DNA from: Mycolicibacterium phlei
Lineage (GTDB): Bacteria; Actinomycetota; Actinomycetes; Mycobacteriales; Mycobacteriaceae
Reading direction: 5' to 3'
NCBI RefSeq assembly: GCF_001583415.1
Contig: NZ_CP014475.1
Location: 1,674,001-1,738,000, forward strand
DNA length: 64,000 bases
Shown here: one piece after another, positions 50,125 through 59,426 of the stretch
How the letters are laid out: every line of letters starts with the position of its first letter
Numbering within the stretch: the first letter of the stretch is position 1
The notes under the pieces: model-generated
The model's input: the letters and a program-made list of their open reading frames with translations, nothing else
Databases searched by the model: none
Told to the model about the DNA's origin: nothing
Program-made: the position numbers and the translations under genes

Positions 50125-50159
50125 GTAACCTACGGGTACGTAGGTTACGGTAGCGTAGG
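50125..50159 (+). promoter_or_regulatory. desA3 promoter/operator
   Basis: GTAACCTACG (50125-50134), a 4-base spacer GGTA and CGTAGGTTAC (50139-50148) form a perfect 10-bp-arm palindrome; its right half begins the 21-bp element shared with the reductase gene. TAGCGT (50151-50156) is the likely -10 box, so the palindrome sits over the -35 region, a repressor position. A TetR-family acyl-CoA sensor is the most likely binder; this is inferred. Confidence 0.6.
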
Positions 50160-50180
50160 CACGCGAGAGGAGGCTTGAGG

Positions 50181-51425
50181 ATGGCGATCACTGATGTACC
50201 CGCATTCGCGCATCTGACCGAGGCGGATATCGAGAGCCTGGCCGTCGAGCTGGACGCGATCCGCCAGGACATCGAGGACTCCCGCGGCGAACGCGACGCC
50301 CGCTACATCCGCCGGACCATCGCCGCCCAGCGCGCGCTGGATCTGGCCGGCCGGTTGATGCTGGCCGCGGGCAAGCGCAAGTCGGCCTGGTGGGCCGGCA
50401 CCGTGACCCTGGGCGTGGCCAAGATCATCGAGAACATGGAGATCGGCCACAACGTCATGCACGGCCAGTGGGACTGGATGAACGATCCCGAGATCCACTC
50501 CTCGACGTGGGAGTGGGACATGAGCGGGGCGGCCAAGCACTGGCGGTTCACCCACAACTTCATGCACCACAAGTACACGAACATCCTCGGGATGGACGAC
50601 GACGTGGGCTACGGCCTGCTGCGCGTCACGCGTGACCAGAAGTGGAAGCCGCACAACGTCTTCAACCTGGTCTACAACACCATCCTGGCGCTGCTGTTCG
50701 AGTGGGGTGTGGCGCTGCAGCACCTGGAGATCGGCAAGGTCTTCAAGGGCCGGGACGACCGCCAGGCCACCATGGTGCGGCTGCGGGAGTTCGGGACCAA
50801 GGCCGGCCGCCAGGTGTTCAAGGACTACGTGGCCTGGCCCGCGATCACCGCGCTGTCGCCGGGGGCGACCTACAAGTCGACCGCCAAGGCCAACGCGGTG
50901 GCCAACATCATCCGCAACGTCTGGTCCAACGCGGTGATCTTCTGCGGCCATTTCCCCGACGGCGCAGAGAAATTCACCAAGACCGACATGGTCGGCGAGT
51001 CCAAGGGGCAGTGGTACCTGCGCCAGATGCTGGGCAGCGCCAACATCAAGGGCAGCCGGGTGATGGACTTCATGACCGGCAACCTGTCGTACCAGATCGA
51101 GCACCACCTGTACCCGGACCTGCCGAGCAACCGGCTCAAGGAGATCTCGATCCGGGTGCAGCAGGTCTGCGACAAGTACGACCTGCCCTACACCACCGGG
51201 CCGTTCCTGGTGCAGTACGCCAAGACCTGGCGGACCATCGCCAAGCTGTCGCTGCCGGACAAGTACCTGCGCGACACCGCGGACAACGCCCCGGAGACTC
51301 ACAGCGAGCGGATGTTCGCCGACCTGCCGCCCGAGGAGAACCGCGGGCTGCGCTCGGCGATGAGGGCCGCTCGCGCGCGTCGCCGCGAGAAGCGGGCCGA
51401 GAAGGCGCTGCGCCGCGCGGCCTGA
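50181..51425 (+). CDS. desA3: acyl-CoA delta-9 desaturase
   Basis: DesA3, 414 residues, an integral-membrane diiron stearoyl-CoA desaturase making oleate. The three His boxes are HNVMHGQWDW, HNFMHHKYTN and IEHHLYPDLP. Several membrane spans lie between them. I chose the ATG at 50181 (MAITDVPAFAHLT), with GAGAGGAGG upstream, over a TTG six bases earlier. It depends on the adjacent reductase. About the M. tuberculosis length. Confidence 0.95.
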   Translation: MAITDVPAFAHLTEADIESLAVELDAIRQDIEDSRGERDARYIRRTIAAQRALDLAGRLMLAAGKRKSAWWAGTVTLGVAKIIENMEIGHNVMHGQWDWMNDPEIHSSTWEWDMSGAAKHWRFTHNFMHHKYTNILGMDDDVGYGLLRVTRDQKWKPHNVFNLVYNTILALLFEWGVALQHLEIGKVFKGRDDRQATMVRLREFGTKAGRQVFKDYVAWPAITALSPGATYKSTAKANAVANIIRNVWSNAVIFCGHFPDGAEKFTKTDMVGESKGQWYLRQMLGSANIKGSRVMDFMTGNLSYQIEHHLYPDLPSNRLKEISIRVQQVCDKYDLPYTTGPFLVQYAKTWRTIAKLSLPDKYLRDTADNAPETHSERMFADLPPEENRGLRSAMRAARARRREKRAEKALRRAA

Positions 51426-51432
51426 CCGATTT

Positions 51433-51489
51433 CGAGACTGCGGGGAGATCGCGAATTCAGCTGAATTCCGCGATCTCCCCGCAGTTTCG
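51433..51489. repeat. 57-bp long-stem hairpin, copy 2
   Basis: 21-bp arms (51433-51453, 51469-51489) pair with one G-T position; the outer bases match copy 1 at 26505-26561 (both begin CGAGACTGCGG and end CCGCAGTTTCG). The loop is the palindrome GAATTCAGCTGAATTC (51453-51468), different from copy 1. It separates the convergent desA3 and MarR genes, suiting a bidirectional terminator. Confidence 0.88.
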
Positions 51490-51494
51490 GTTTG

Positions 51495-51950
51495 TCAGGG
51501 TTGGCGCCACCCCGCGGCGGCGATCTGGTGGGCCAGTTCACGCATCGCGGGGATCGCGGCGACCAGCGCGTTGACGCTGTCCTCGGACAGCGGCGTCAAG
51601 GCGTCGGTGACCGTACCCAGCACCGCGCGCTCGATCGCCTCGCGATTGGTCAGCGCTTGAGAAGTCGGCTCCAGCACCGTGATTCGGCGGTCCTGCGCAT
51701 GGTGGTGCTTGGCCACCAGGCCGCGCTCGACCAGTGAGCGCACCGCCGCACTGACATTGCTGGACTGCATGGAGATCTGCGCGGCGACGTCGGAGACACT
51801 GCAGCCGGGCTGGTCCATGATGGCCCGCAGCACCGCCAGTTCGGAGGAGGGCAGCATCTCGACGCCGGCCTTGGCCGGCCCGAGTCGGGCGATCCGCCAC
51901 GCCAGCTCGTGCAGCACACCCGCCAGCTCGCGCGCCGCGGTGTCGTTCAT
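51495..51950 (-). CDS. MarR-family transcriptional regulator
   Basis: A 151-residue MarR regulator. The winged helix-turn-helix is at about 45-110: CSVSDVAAQISMQSSNVSAAVRSL (recognition part SSNVSAAVR) and HAQDRRITVLEPTSQA (wing). I chose the ATG at 51948-51950; a GTG just before it is possible. It lies divergent from an MFS drug transporter, with a 26-bp palindrome between them, so it probably controls that gene and itself. Confidence 0.9.
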   Translation of the reverse strand: MNDTAARELAGVLHELAWRIARLGPAKAGVEMLPSSELAVLRAIMDQPGCSVSDVAAQISMQSSNVSAAVRSLVERGLVAKHHHAQDRRITVLEPTSQALTNREAIERAVLGTVTDALTPLSEDSVNALVAAIPAMRELAHQIAAAGWRQP

Positions 51951-51961
51951 CACACCAGATT

Positions 51962-51997
51962 ACATATGCAGATATATGTATTGCAAAATACATATAT
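51962..51997. promoter_or_regulatory. MarR operator region
   Basis: ATATATGTATT-GCAA-AATACATATAT (51972-51997) is a perfect 11-bp-arm palindrome in strikingly A/T-rich DNA. A second dyad, ACATAT (51962-51967) with ATATGT (51974-51979), overlaps it. The location between two divergent start codons, MarR family and MFS gene, supports an operator. Binding is inferred. Confidence 0.75.
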
Positions 51998-52035
51998 TGT
52001 CTAGCTATAGCGCCGCCCCCGAGATCTAGGACCGC

Positions 52036-53289
52036 ATGACCGCCCACACCCCGACCAAGCCGATCCCGGCGTTGCTCATCTGCGTGCTCGCCCTGCTCAA
52101 CGCGGTGACACCGCTGTCGATCGACATGTATCTGTCGGCGTTCCCGCAGATGGCCGACGAGTTCGGGACCACCCCGTCGGCGGTGCAGCTCTCACTCACC
52201 ACGTTCCTGGTCGGGCTTGCCGTCGGCCAGCTGGTGATCGGCTCGCTGTCGGACCAGTTCGGCAGGCGCCGCCCGCTGATCATCGGTTCGATCGCCTGCC
52301 TGGTCATCAGCGCGCTGTGCGTCGTCGCCCCCGGTATCGAGGCGCTGGTGGCGTTGCGGTTCGCCCAGGGGTTCACCGGCGCCGCCGGTGTCGTCATCTC
52401 GCGGGCGATCATCGCCGACCGGGCACACGGCGCCGCCGCCGCCCGGTTGTTCGCGGTGATGATGCTCATCAGTGTGCTCGCGCCCATCCTGGGACCGATG
52501 GCCGGCGGCGCGATCGTCGTCGGATTCGGTTGGCGCGCGGTGTTTGTCGCGCTCGCGATCGTCAACCTGCTGATGGTGGTCGGGGTGGTGTGCTGCGTCG
52601 ACGAGTCGCTGCCGCCCGACCGGCGCCGCCCGGGCGGGCTGCGCGCACTGGCCACCAGCGCCCGCAGCGTGCTCGGCAACCGCTACTACATCGGCTACAC
52701 CCTGACGATGGCGTTCGCCGCGGCCGGGATGTTCGCCTACATCTCCGCCTCGCCGTTCGTGCTGCAGAACATCATCGGGCTCTCACCGCAGGCCTACGCG
52801 TTCACCTTCGGCGCCTGCGCGCTGGCCGTCGGTGTCAGCAGCGCGATCTCGGCGCGCATCGTCGGCCGGTTCGGTCCGCGCCGGGTGCTCAAGTTCGGCG
52901 TCACCGCGATGACGGTCGTCGGCGCCCTGCAGCTGCTCGACGTCACCGTCGGCGGTGTGATCCCGTGGGCGACCATCGCGTTGAACGCCGGTTTCATGGC
53001 CTCGCTCGGCTTCGTCTACAGCAACGCCACCAGCCTGGCGGTCACCGAGGTGCGCCACGCGGCCGGGTCGGGGTCGGCGGTGCTGGGCTTCCTGCAGTAC
53101 GGTGCCGGCGCCGTCACCCCGCCGCTGGTCGGGCTGGCAGGCAGCGCCAACGCCGTTCCGATGGGGGTGGCGATGTTCACCGCGGCGGTGGCCGCGGCGC
53201 TGGCGGTCTTCGTGCTCACCCGCGGTCATGTCCCGGCCGACAGCAGGGCCGAAACCTCTGCGGCCCAGACGGTTCCGGCCGCTCAGTAA
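52036..53289 (+). CDS. Bcr/CflA-type MFS multidrug transporter
   Basis: A 417-residue major facilitator with about twelve membrane spans. NAVTPLSIDMYLSAFPQMADEF and LVIGSLSDQFGRRRPLI (motif A between spans 2 and 3) are characteristic of the Bcr/CflA family, proton-drug antiporters. The substrate is unknown. Located divergent from the MarR gene, probably under its control. The 3' end overlaps convergent rsgA by 7 bp. Confidence 0.88.
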   Translation: MTAHTPTKPIPALLICVLALLNAVTPLSIDMYLSAFPQMADEFGTTPSAVQLSLTTFLVGLAVGQLVIGSLSDQFGRRRPLIIGSIACLVISALCVVAPGIEALVALRFAQGFTGAAGVVISRAIIADRAHGAAAARLFAVMMLISVLAPILGPMAGGAIVVGFGWRAVFVALAIVNLLMVVGVVCCVDESLPPDRRRPGGLRALATSARSVLGNRYYIGYTLTMAFAAAGMFAYISASPFVLQNIIGLSPQAYAFTFGACALAVGVSSAISARIVGRFGPRRVLKFGVTAMTVVGALQLLDVTVGGVIPWATIALNAGFMASLGFVYSNATSLAVTEVRHAAGSGSAVLGFLQYGAGAVTPPLVGLAGSANAVPMGVAMFTAAVAAALAVFVLTRGHVPADSRAETSAAQTVPAAQ

Positions 53290-54272
53290 GCGCTCGCCTC
53301 GCTGAGCGCGGCCAGCATCCGGCGCGCCGCCGCGGCGCGGTCAGCCGCCGGTCCGCTCAGCGTGTCCAGCGCGCACTCGGGGTCGGCGGGCGGGCCCATG
53401 TGCCCACACCCGCGCGGGCAGTCCTTGATCGCCTCCGCGAGATCGGCGAATGCCAGCAGCACGTCGTCGGGTTCGATGTGGGCCAGCCCGAACGACCGGA
53501 TGCCGGGCGTGTCGATGACCCAACCGCCGAACGGCAGCGGCAGCGCCACCGACTGCGTCGACGTGTGCCGGCCCTTGCCGATGTCGGTGACCTCCCCGGT
53601 GGCCCGGTCCGCCTCCGGCACAAGGCGGTTCACCAACGTCGACTTACCCACCCCGGAGTGGCCCAGTAGCACCGTGACCTGACCGGCCAGCAGTTCCCGC
53701 AGCGGCTCCAGCGGGTCGTCACGGCCCGCGGTCACCACGGTCAGGTCCAGGCCGTCGAACTCCGCGGCGAACGGTTCCGGCGGCGCCAGGTCCGTCTTCG
53801 TCAGGCACAGCACGGGTCTGAGTCCGCCGGCATAGGCGGCGATCAGCGCGCGCTGCACCAGTCCGGTGCGCGGCGGCGGATCGGCCAGCGCGACGACGAT
53901 CAGCAGTTGGTCGGCGTTGGCGACGATGACGCGCTCGGTCGGGTCGGTGTCATCGGCGGTGCGGCGCAAGACAGTTCGCCGTTCCCCGCGGCGCACGATG
54001 CGGGCCAGCGTGTCGGGGCGACCGGACAGGTCGCCGACGACGCCGACCTCGTCGCCGACCACGATCGGGGTGCGACCCAGTTCGCGTGCCCGCATCGCCA
54101 CCACCCGCCGCTGCGGATCCCCGCCGAGTGCGCAGCCCCACCGCCCCCGGTCGACGCTGACCACCATCGCCTCCTGGGCGTCCTCGTGGCGGGGACGGAT
54201 CTTGGTGCGCGGCCGGGACCCTCGTCCGGGCCGCACCCGGACGTCGGACTCGTCGTACTCGCGCCGGCTCAA
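53283..54272 (-). CDS. rsgA: ribosome small subunit-dependent GTPase RsgA
   Basis: A 329-residue circularly permuted GTPase that helps mature the 30S subunit. An OB-fold (about 30-100) precedes the GTPase with TKTD (G4), [10 protein letters not shown] (G1) and DTPG (G3), and a C-terminal zinc finger of the form [17 protein letters not shown] chose the TTG at 54270-54272: it overlaps the aroA stop (TTGA) and yields the length of Rv3228; the upstream frame has no family similarity. A TTG start is unusual and may lower expression. Confidence 0.92.
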   Translation of the reverse strand: MSRREYDESDVRVRPGRGSRPRTKIRPRHEDAQEAMVVSVDRGRWGCALGGDPQRRVVAMRARELGRTPIVVGDEVGVVGDLSGRPDTLARIVRRGERRTVLRRTADDTDPTERVIVANADQLLIVVALADPPPRTGLVQRALIAAYAGGLRPVLCLTKTDLAPPEPFAAEFDGLDLTVVTAGRDDPLEPLRELLAGQVTVLLGHSGVGKSTLVNRLVPEADRATGEVTDIGKGRHTSTQSVALPLPFGGWVIDTPGIRSFGLAHIEPDDVLLAFADLAEAIKDCPRGCGHMGPPADPECALDTLSGPAADRAAAARRMLAALSEASAY

Positions 54273-55579
54273 GCCTGGCCGACCTCCGTGGCCTGTCCGG
54301 CGAGCATGTCGGCCCACAGCGCCGCGAACTCCGGCAGCGTCTTGGCGGTGGTCTCGATGTCCTCCACCTGCACGCCCGGAACCCGAAGTCCCACAATGGC
54401 TCCCGCGGTCGCCATGCGGTGGTCGGCGTAGGAGTGCCACAGCCCGCCGCGCAGCGGTGTCGCGGTGATCACCAGTCCGTCGGAGGTCTCCTCGCAGTTG
54501 CCGCCGAGCCCGTTGATCTCGGCCGACAGCGCCGCCAGCCGGTCGGTCTCATGGCCGCGCAGATGCGCGATACCCGACAGCCGCGACACCGATCCCGGGC
54601 TGGCCAGCGCGGCCAGCGCCGCCACCGCCGGGGTCAGCTCACCCACGTCGTGCAGGTCGACGTCGATGCCGCCGTAGTTGGGCGTACCGACCACCTCGAG
54701 GTACGAGTCACCCTGGCGCACCGTCGAACCCAGCTTCTTGAGGATGGATTTCACCGTCTTCAGGGGCTGAATGCTGTGCTGCGGCCAGCCGGTCAGGCGC
54801 ACCACGCCGCCGCTGACCACCGCCGCGGCCAGGAACGGCACCGCGTTCGACAGGTCGGGTTCGATGACCCAGTCGCGGGCTGCGATCGGCCCCGGCGACA
54901 CCCGCCACCGGTTGGCCGTCGAGTCGTCGACGTCCACGCCGGCGTCGCGCAGCATCGCCACCGTCATCGCGATGTGCGGCGCCGACGGCACCGACTCGCC
55001 GGTGTGCTCGACGGTCAGCCCGTCACGGAACGCCGCCCCGGACAGCAGCAGCCCGGAGACGAACTGCGAGGACGCCGAGGCGTCGATCGCCACCGTGCCG
55101 CCGGCCACCTCACCGCTGCCGCGCACCGTGAACGGCAGCCCGTCGCCGTCGATGGCCACCCCCAGGCCGCGCAGCGCGTCGAGCAGCGGGGCGATCGGGC
55201 GGGCGCGGGCCTGCTCGTCGCCGTCGAACGTGATCGAGGCGGTGCTCAGCGCCGCGATCGGCGGCACGAACCGCAGCACCGTGCCTGCCAGCCCGCAGTC
55301 GACCGTCGCGCCGTCGGGCGGGGCGACCGCACCGCTGACCACCAGCTCGTCGTCGGAGCCCTCCACGGACAGGCCCAGGGTCTGCAGCGCACCGATCATC
55401 AGGTCGGTGTCGCGGCTGCGCAGCGCGCCGCGGATCGTCGACGGGCCCTGCGGGGTGGCCAGCGCCGCCAACACCAGCGCGCGGTTGGTCAGGGATTTCG
55501 AACCCGGCACCGTGACCGTGGCATGCACCGGACCCGAGGTCGACGGGGCAGGCCAGGGTCTCCGCTGTTCGGTGCTCAC
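54269..55579 (-). CDS. aroA: 3-phosphoshikimate 1-carboxyvinyltransferase (EPSP synthase)
   Basis: AroA, 436 residues, condensing shikimate-3-phosphate and phosphoenolpyruvate in aromatic amino acid synthesis. [52 protein letters not shown] and [16 protein letters not shown] are typical, with the conserved Lys, Arg and Asp residues. Sequence LAGTVLRF (rather than NAGTA) is the actinobacterial variant of the glyphosate-relevant loop; no sensitivity can be inferred. GTG start. Coupled to rsgA by a 4-bp overlap. Confidence 0.95.
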   Translation of the reverse strand: MSTEQRRPWPAPSTSGPVHATVTVPGSKSLTNRALVLAALATPQGPSTIRGALRSRDTDLMIGALQTLGLSVEGSDDELVVSGAVAPPDGATVDCGLAGTVLRFVPPIAALSTASITFDGDEQARARPIAPLLDALRGLGVAIDGDGLPFTVRGSGEVAGGTVAIDASASSQFVSGLLLSGAAFRDGLTVEHTGESVPSAPHIAMTVAMLRDAGVDVDDSTANRWRVSPGPIAARDWVIEPDLSNAVPFLAAAVVSGGVVRLTGWPQHSIQPLKTVKSILKKLGSTVRQGDSYLEVVGTPNYGGIDVDLHDVGELTPAVAALAALASPGSVSRLSGIAHLRGHETDRLAALSAEINGLGGNCEETSDGLVITATPLRGGLWHSYADHRMATAGAIVGLRVPGVQVEDIETTAKTLPEFAALWADMLAGQATEVGQA

Positions 55580-55623
55580 CGCTCCATCTTCCCCTGTCGG
55601 GTTCGCGTGCCACCATGGGATTC

Positions 55624-56373
55624 ATGTGTGGACGTTTCGCGGTCGCCACCGACCCGGCTCTGCTGGCCGAGAAGATCAAGGCGATCGACGAGACGACGGC
55701 CGCCGCCAGGGAGTCCGGCCCCAACTACAACGTGGCGCCCACCACGACCGTCACCACCGTGGTGGAGCGGCACAGCGAACCCGACGACGAGGCCACCCGG
55801 CGGCTGCGCTCGATGCGCTGGGGTCTGGTGCCGCCGTGGGCGAAGGAGACCGCCGACGGCACCCCGGAGACCAAGGGTCCGCTGCTGATCAACGCCCGCG
55901 CCGACAAGCTGACCAGCTCGCCGGTGTTCCGCTCCTCGGCCAAGAACAAGCGGTGCCTGGTACCGATGGACGGCTGGTACGAGTGGAAGGGCGAGAAGGG
56001 CGCCAAGACGCCGTACTTCATGTACGCCGGTGACGGGGAGCCGCTGTTCATGGCCGGGCTGTGGTCGACGTGGCGGCCCAAGAACAGCTCCAAGGACGAT
56101 CCGCCGCTGCTGAGCTGCACGATCATCACCACCGACGCCGCCGGGCCGCTGGCCGAGATCCACGACCGGATGCCGCTGAGCATCAGCGCCGAGGACTGGG
56201 AGCGCTGGCTGGACCCGGACGCCCCGATCGACGAGGGCCTGCTGCGCGGCCACGGCGACCTGGACCGGATCGCGATCCGTGAGGTGTCGCGGCTGGTCAA
56301 CAGCGTGCGCAACAACGGCCCGGAACTGATCGCGCCGGTGGAACCGGAATCCGAACAGGGCACCCTGCTTTGA
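55624..56373 (+). CDS. SRAP domain protein (YedK/HMCES-type)
   Basis: A 249-residue SRAP protein that covalently caps abasic sites in single-stranded DNA through its N-terminal Cys. The start is decided by chemistry: MCGRFAVATD places Cys2 next to the removable Met, so the ATG at 55624 is right and the ATG nine bases earlier is not. NYNVAPTT, GWYEWKG (Glu) and the IHDRMPL His complete the active site. Likely Rv3226c homologue. Confidence 0.95.
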   Translation: MCGRFAVATDPALLAEKIKAIDETTAAARESGPNYNVAPTTTVTTVVERHSEPDDEATRRLRSMRWGLVPPWAKETADGTPETKGPLLINARADKLTSSPVFRSSAKNKRCLVPMDGWYEWKGEKGAKTPYFMYAGDGEPLFMAGLWSTWRPKNSSKDDPPLLSCTIITTDAAGPLAEIHDRMPLSISAEDWERWLDPDAPIDEGLLRGHGDLDRIAIREVSRLVNSVRNNGPELIAPVEPESEQGTLL

Positions 56374-57893
56374 CGGCCCCGGACCGCCCCGGGCCGCTGC
56401 ACGCCACCGACGTCGTCGACGCCCTCGCCGCCGACCTGCGGCGGGCCGGCTACACCACCGACGGGGTGGCCGCCCTGCTCGGCGACGACGCCTACGCCGC
56501 GTTCGCGCGCGGGGTCTTCTGGCCGGCGCTGCGGGTCACCGAACACGCGCGCGACACCGACCGGAGCGCCCTGGCCACCGTGGTGCGGCTGTTTCTGCTC
56601 GGTGCCGACGAACCGGCCGACCGGGTCGCCGAGGCGCTGCCGTCGGCGGACATCGACACGCTGTGCGCCAACGAGGTCCTCGAGGCCGGCACACACAGCG
56701 TGCGCGCGGGCCTGGACATCCGCCCGCACGGCGACGGGGAGCGCGACTTCCTCGTCGTCTCCGACCTGGACTCCGGGATGCGTCCCGGCCCGGTGCGCCG
56801 CGACCACGTGCTCGGCATCGGCGGTGCGTCGATCTCGTTGGCCCGCACGGTGATCCGCGATCCGGTGCGCCGCGCGCTGGACCTGGGCACCGGCTGCGGC
56901 ATCCAGGCGCTGCACCTCGACGGTCACTGCGAGCAGATCGTGGCCACCGACACCAACGAGCGTGCGCTGGCGGTCGCCGCGGGCACCGCCCGACTCAACG
57001 GCATGACCTGGGATCTGCGCAACGGCAGCCTGTTCGAGCCGGTCGCCGGGGAGCGGTTCGACCTGATCGTGTCCAATCCACCGTTCGTCGTCGGCGCAGG
57101 CGAACGCGACTACATCTACCGCGACTCCGGGATGGCCGGAGACACGTTGAGCCGCACCCTGATCGAACAGGTCGCCGACCACCTCGAGCCGGGCGGCACC
57201 GCGCACGTGATGGCCAACTGGATCGTGCACGAGGGTCACGACTGGCGTGACCGGGTGCGCGGCTGGCTGGCCGGTACCGGGCTGCACGCGTGGGTGGTGC
57301 AGCGCGAACTCGCCGACCCGGTCACCTACGTCACGCTGTGGGTGTCGGACGCGGGGGAGACGCCCGAGCAGGCGGCGGCGCGCGGCGGCCGCTGGCTGGA
57401 CTGGTTCGCCGACGAGGGCATCGCCGGGATCGGGATGGGGCTCATCACGCTGCGCGCCCCGCGGCCCGGCGAACACAGGCCCCCCGACCACGTGCTCGAG
57501 GAGCTCACCGGTGCCGACGACGTGCTCACCGGCTACGAGGTCGACGCGTTCTTCGCCCGCCGCGAATACCTGCACAACACCACCGACGAGCAGCTTCTGG
57601 CGGCCCGGCTGTCCACCGCGCCGGTGTTCCTCGAGGAGCAGTCGCTGCCCGGCGAGGAGGGCTGGCAGGTTGTCGGCGCCGCGGTGCGCCGCCCCGGCGG
57701 CCCCGGCGCCGTCCTCGGCGTCGACGAGGTCAGCCGCGCCCTGCTCGCCGGCTGCCGCGGCGAGGTACCGCTGGGCATGCTGATCGAGCTGCTGGCCGGG
57801 GTGCACGGCGTCGACGCCGACGCGCTGGCCCAGGCCGCGCTGCCGCTGGTGCGCGAGGCGATCGGCCGCGGAATCCTCTACCAGGCACACTGA
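56370..57893 (+). CDS. SAM-dependent methyltransferase with N- and C-terminal extensions
   Basis: A 507-residue three-part protein: an N-terminal helical domain (about 10-130), a class I methyltransferase (about 150-340) with LDLGTGCGIQALHL as the SAM-binding motif I and SNPPFVVGAG as the (N/D)PPF catalytic motif of amino-methylating enzymes, and a C-terminal extension (about 390-507). NPPF suggests methylation of a nucleobase or glutamine amide; target unknown. TTG start overlapping the preceding stop (TTGA), so it is coupled to the SRAP gene. Confidence 0.82.
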   Translation: MTAPDRPGPLHATDVVDALAADLRRAGYTTDGVAALLGDDAYAAFARGVFWPALRVTEHARDTDRSALATVVRLFLLGADEPADRVAEALPSADIDTLCANEVLEAGTHSVRAGLDIRPHGDGERDFLVVSDLDSGMRPGPVRRDHVLGIGGASISLARTVIRDPVRRALDLGTGCGIQALHLDGHCEQIVATDTNERALAVAAGTARLNGMTWDLRNGSLFEPVAGERFDLIVSNPPFVVGAGERDYIYRDSGMAGDTLSRTLIEQVADHLEPGGTAHVMANWIVHEGHDWRDRVRGWLAGTGLHAWVVQRELADPVTYVTLWVSDAGETPEQAAARGGRWLDWFADEGIAGIGMGLITLRAPRPGEHRPPDHVLEELTGADDVLTGYEVDAFFARREYLHNTTDEQLLAARLSTAPVFLEEQSLPGEEGWQVVGAAVRRPGGPGAVLGVDEVSRALLAGCRGEVPLGMLIELLAGVHGVDADALAQAALPLVREAIGRGILYQAH

Positions 57894-57897
57894 ACCC

Positions 57898-57935
57898 TTG
57901 ACAGAGGATTTCTCGGTTTTACTAGAGTGATCCTC
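57898..57935 (+). promoter_or_regulatory. promoter before TetR gene
   Basis: TTGACA (57898-57903) is a consensus -35. TAGAGT (57923-57928) fits a TAnnnT -10 at 19-base spacing and would start transcription at the GTG at 57936 (leaderless); TACTAG (57920-57925) at 16 bases is an alternative. GAGGAT (57904-57909) and ATCCTC (57930-57935) are inverted across the promoter and may be an autoregulatory operator. Confidence 0.5.
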
Positions 57936-58523
57936 GTGCCCCGGACGAGTGATGCACGGGCCCGGCTGATGGCGGTCGCACGCGCGCGGTTCGCCGCAGA
58001 CGGCGCGCTGTCGGCCACCCTCGACGAGATCCGCCGCGAGGCCGGCGTCAGCGTCGGCGCGCTGTATCACCACTTCCCGGACAAGACCTCGCTGGCCACC
58101 GCGGTCTTCGCGGAACTGCTCGGCGAGTACCAGGCCGGGTTCGTCGAGACGCTGCGCAGACACGACACCGCCGAGGGCGGCATTCGCGGCGGGGTCGCCT
58201 ACCACCTGCGCTGGGTGGCCGCCCACCGCGGCGAGGCCGGTCTGCTGCTCGGTCCCCGGCTCGACAGCGAGGAGCTGCGCCGGTCCAACGAGGCGTTCTT
58301 CACCGCGGTCGCCGACTGGTGGCGCCCGCACCACACCTACGGCGCGCTGCAGCCGCTGAACGTTCCGGTCACCGCGGCGCTGTGGGTGGGCCCGGCCCAG
58401 GAGTACAGCAGGCACTGGCTGGCCTCCGGCGCCAGGCGGCTCCCGCCGGGGGTGATCGAGACCTTCGCCGACGCCGCATGGAAAGCGCTGCGCGCCAACA
58501 CAACCGAGGAGGATCGGACATGA
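57936..58523 (+). CDS. TetR-family transcriptional regulator
   Basis: A 195-residue TetR regulator. The helix-turn-helix (about 25-55) is TLDEIRREAGVSVGALYHHFPDK (recognition part VSVGALYHHF). The ligand-binding domain has WVAAHRGEAGLLLGPRLDSEEL. I favour the GTG at 57936 (MPRTSDARARL); an upstream GTG at 57927 is possible. Its stop overlaps the enoyl-CoA hydratase ATG, so it probably regulates that operon and senses an acyl-CoA; inference. Confidence 0.88.
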   Translation: MPRTSDARARLMAVARARFAADGALSATLDEIRREAGVSVGALYHHFPDKTSLATAVFAELLGEYQAGFVETLRRHDTAEGGIRGGVAYHLRWVAAHRGEAGLLLGPRLDSEELRRSNEAFFTAVADWWRPHHTYGALQPLNVPVTAALWVGPAQEYSRHWLASGARRLPPGVIETFADAAWKALRANTTEEDRT

Positions 58524-59350
58524 CGGACAAGGACTCGCTGTACCGGGCGATGGTGGCCAGCGGCGACGACCCGGACGCGCCGCGGCGGGTACGCGTCGAA
58601 CGGCGCGGGGACCGGGCCGTGGTCACGCTCGACGAACCGCAACGGCTCAACGTGCTCTCCGCACCGCTGGTGCGCCAACTGCGCCGGGCGCTGGCCGATC
58701 TGGACGCCGACCCGCAGGTGCGCAGCGTCGTGCTCACCGGCGCCGATCCGGGCTTCTCCGCCGGGGGAGACCTGCAGATGATGGACGCCGCGATCAGCGC
58801 CCTCGACGCCGCCGAGGGCGCCGCCGACATCTGGCGCTGGATCCGCCGCGAATTCGGCGCTGTCGCACGGCTGATCGCCGGTTCGGACACCATCTTCATC
58901 GCCGCGCTCAACGGTGCGGCCGCCGGTGTCGGGCTGGCCTGGGCGCTGACCTGCGACGTGGTCATCGCCAGTGAGCGCGCGGTGATCGTGCCCGCCTTCG
59001 GCAAGCTGGGTCTGCTTCCGGAGGTCGGCACCAGCTGGGCGCTGACCCGCCGACTGGGGTATCAGGGCGCGCTGGCCTACTACCTGCGCGGTGAGCACCT
59101 CGACGCCCGCGCCGCCCAGCGCATGGGCCTGGTGCAGGAGGTCGTCGAGCACGAGCGGCTGCTCGCGGTCGCCGACGAGTGGTGCGACCGCGTCGCCGCA
59201 CTGCCGCCGCACGCGACCGCGATGGCCAAACCGCTGCTGCGGGCGGCCGCCGACGCCGACTGGCCGGACGCGATCACGCTCGAGGAGTTCGCCGAGCCGG
59301 TCTGTTTCACCACCGGCGCGTTCGCCGACAGCGTCCGCTCCATGCTGTAG
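58520..59350 (+). CDS. enoyl-CoA hydratase/isomerase family protein
   Basis: A 276-residue crotonase-family protein: TGADPGFSAGGDLQMMD forms the oxyanion-hole loop around the CoA thioester, and GAAAGVGLAWALTCDVVIAS and LLPEVGTSWALTRRLG the second loop with the usual catalytic region. The catalytic Glu positions are not both evident, so hydratase versus isomerase is open. ATGA overlap with the TetR gene. Reaction likely on a branched or medium-chain acyl-CoA; unresolved. Confidence 0.85.
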   Translation: MTDKDSLYRAMVASGDDPDAPRRVRVERRGDRAVVTLDEPQRLNVLSAPLVRQLRRALADLDADPQVRSVVLTGADPGFSAGGDLQMMDAAISALDAAEGAADIWRWIRREFGAVARLIAGSDTIFIAALNGAAAGVGLAWALTCDVVIASERAVIVPAFGKLGLLPEVGTSWALTRRLGYQGALAYYLRGEHLDARAAQRMGLVQEVVEHERLLAVADEWCDRVAALPPHATAMAKPLLRAAADADWPDAITLEEFAEPVCFTTGAFADSVRSML

Positions 59351-59426
59351 CGCCGTTTTCCCGAAAGCGCCGAACGGATGTGAATCGGCATTAACATAGG
59401 GGCCGTCGGACGAGCGAGAGGACGGC

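Noticed and set aside
55725..58415. An 896-codon minus-strand open frame across the SRAP, methyltransferase and TetR genes
   Set aside because: Antisense to three clear genes and of Arg/Gly/Pro-rich composition with no recognisable domain.
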